Assembly: GCF_901000735.1 (NCBI RefSeq)
Contig: NC_081543.1
Span: forward strand, 19,319,970-19,383,969
DNA length: 64,000 bases
Origin: Corylus avellana
Taxonomy: Eukaryota; Streptophyta; Magnoliopsida; Fagales; Betulaceae
Direction of reading: 5' to 3'
The notes below the pieces were generated by a model that was not told the DNA's origin, did not search any database, and saw nothing but the letters and a program-made list of their open reading frames with translations. A program made the position numbers and the translations under genes. Position 1 is the stretch's first letter; every line of letters begins with the position of its first letter. This document shows positions 63,226 to 64,000 of the stretch, one piece after another.

Positions 63226-63369
63226 CTACCATCAAAGACAATTAAGAGAATGCATGAAACTATCAAACTAACACAGGTTATTGATTGGAAAACAAATTGT
63301 CAAGAACATGGAATGCATTAATTCCTTTCATTAAAGTCAGTTAAAAGTGCATGCGACAAGATTAGACTT

Positions 63370-63640
63370 ATTTTTTGATAGGTAATATCAAGAAAGCTTT
63401 ATAGAAAGCATAGGCGCCCCAAGCATACAGGAAGTGTACAAAAAGGACCCAAAAAGCAAAAAGAACAAAAAAAAAAACTGAAAACAGGAAAGAACAAGGA
63501 GAAGAACATGCAGAACCCAACACCAACAAGAACACAGCAACTGCCAAACTAACCCACAACCCCACAAGGACTAAACCAGAAATCCTCCCACCCAATACCC
63601 AAAAGGGAATCCAGCGGTACCGCTAGCGAGCCATGCCTTT
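63370..63640 (-). mobile_element. Probable LINE 3'-end fragment of another family
   Basis: ttttttgataggtaatatc, then ggcgccccaagcatacaggaa and gtgtacaaaaagg, is a divergent form of the LINE tail. An open frame (63368-63595, minus) rich in Leu, Phe and Ser runs into it. The 5' limit and target duplication are unclear. Confidence 0.5.
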
Positions 63641-64000
63641 CCTTCGCCGATTGGATGTGAATGCATCGCCAAAATTAACGGAGCTCTTCAAATTGAACAA
63701 CTCCCTTTTGCCTTATAAAGAGATACTAATTGGAACCAATGCCATCAATGGCGAAGCTAGGGGGAACATAGGCCATGCACCCACCCAAAAAAGAAAAAAA
63801 AATCCTAACCTAGCAACCCTTAGTATTCCAACCCAAATATAACATTCTAGTTATAAAAATAAAAAAATAAAAATAAATAAAAATCAGCCTGTGCTTGATT
63901 TGGGATTTCCTTTTGTATATGTTGAGGAGTTGTAGTTTTTTTTTATAAGTATATGTTGAGGAGTTGTAGTTTCGGGAAAGATGGCGTAAATGAATCGCAT
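63641..64000. other. Right edge, no gene recognised
   Basis: A short open frame (63633-63842) has no family resemblance. A small direct repeat (tatatgttgaggagttgtagt) occurs twice near 63917 and 63951. The missing upstream exon(s) of the METTL25-like gene should lie beyond 64000. Confidence 0.5.

Larger units (their letters stand above)
60563..63141. other. First visible intron, part outside LINE D
   Basis: No exon seen. It holds two tandem duplications, CT microsatellites, a short LINE tail and a hAT-like MITE, listed separately. The duplicated block at 61624-61985 contains short open frames on both strands without family resemblance. Confidence 0.55.

Noticed and set aside
62961..62982. 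Telomere or chromosome end
   Set aside because: Only about 20 bases of ccctaaa-like sequence inside a hAT-like MITE. It is not an array.
1..64000. CRISPR arrays, bacterial operons, defence systems or biosynthetic gene clusters
   Set aside because: The repeats present are transposon, LTR, MITE or microsatellite repeats. Gene structure is eukaryotic with a single recognisable host gene, so nothing supports such systems.

Overview
This is plant nuclear DNA, most likely from a woody eudicot. The evidence is GT-AG introns, L1-type LINEs with plant-style ORF1/ORF2, Ty1/copia and Ty3/gypsy retrotransposons, a tRNA-derived SINE and hAT-like MITEs. The shared LINE 3' tail (gcgcagaggggcgc, then aagtaatc-like sequence and a poly-A) is one I associate with Fagales-type trees, but I cannot fix the species. 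A run of exactly 100 N (40672-40771) marks a draft scaffold.

One host gene is visible. It is a METTL25-family SAM-dependent methyltransferase on the minus strand, read from ten coding exons between 63225 and the stop codon at 6944. Every junction keeps frame and has GT/AG borders. The exons give 491 codons plus stop; the N-terminus lies beyond the right edge of the window. The gene covers more than 56 kb because its introns are full of transposons. Intron sizes in transcription order are about 6.7 kb, 121 bp, 5.6 kb, 658 bp, 3.5 kb, 530 bp, 36.3 kb, 350 bp and 1.05 kb.

The 36.3-kb intron (8937-45225) is a nest. An old minus-strand copia element (A) runs from an LTR at about 11919 to one at about 37794. 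A 5'-truncated LINE (A) with intact ORF2 sits in its RNase H. A Ty3/gypsy structure of two head-to-head arms interrupts its gag: left arm minus, 17341-27767; right arm plus, 27768-27845 continuing at 34068-36154. LINE B lies inside the left gypsy LTR, and full-length LINE C splits the gypsy integrase with a 15-bp target duplication. Right of copia A lies a second LTR element (C). Inside C is a very young copia (B) with identical 170-bp LTRs and a perfect 5-bp target duplication; the assembly gap falls in its coding region.

Other introns hold LINE F (intact ORF2, 18-bp target duplication, odd 5' junction), a 3'-truncated LINE relic (E) with a nested 1-kb non-LTR insertion, LINE D split by a hAT-like MITE, another hAT-like MITE and several tandem duplications. 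All six large LINEs lie in the same orientation as the host gene.

The leftmost 6.9 kb (downstream of the gene) has a GC-rich repeat, a possible decayed LTR pair, an 80-bp tandem duplication and a long-TIR MITE, but no gene I can support. I found no defence island, gene cluster or other clearly new system. What is unusual is how the mobile elements are built and joined.
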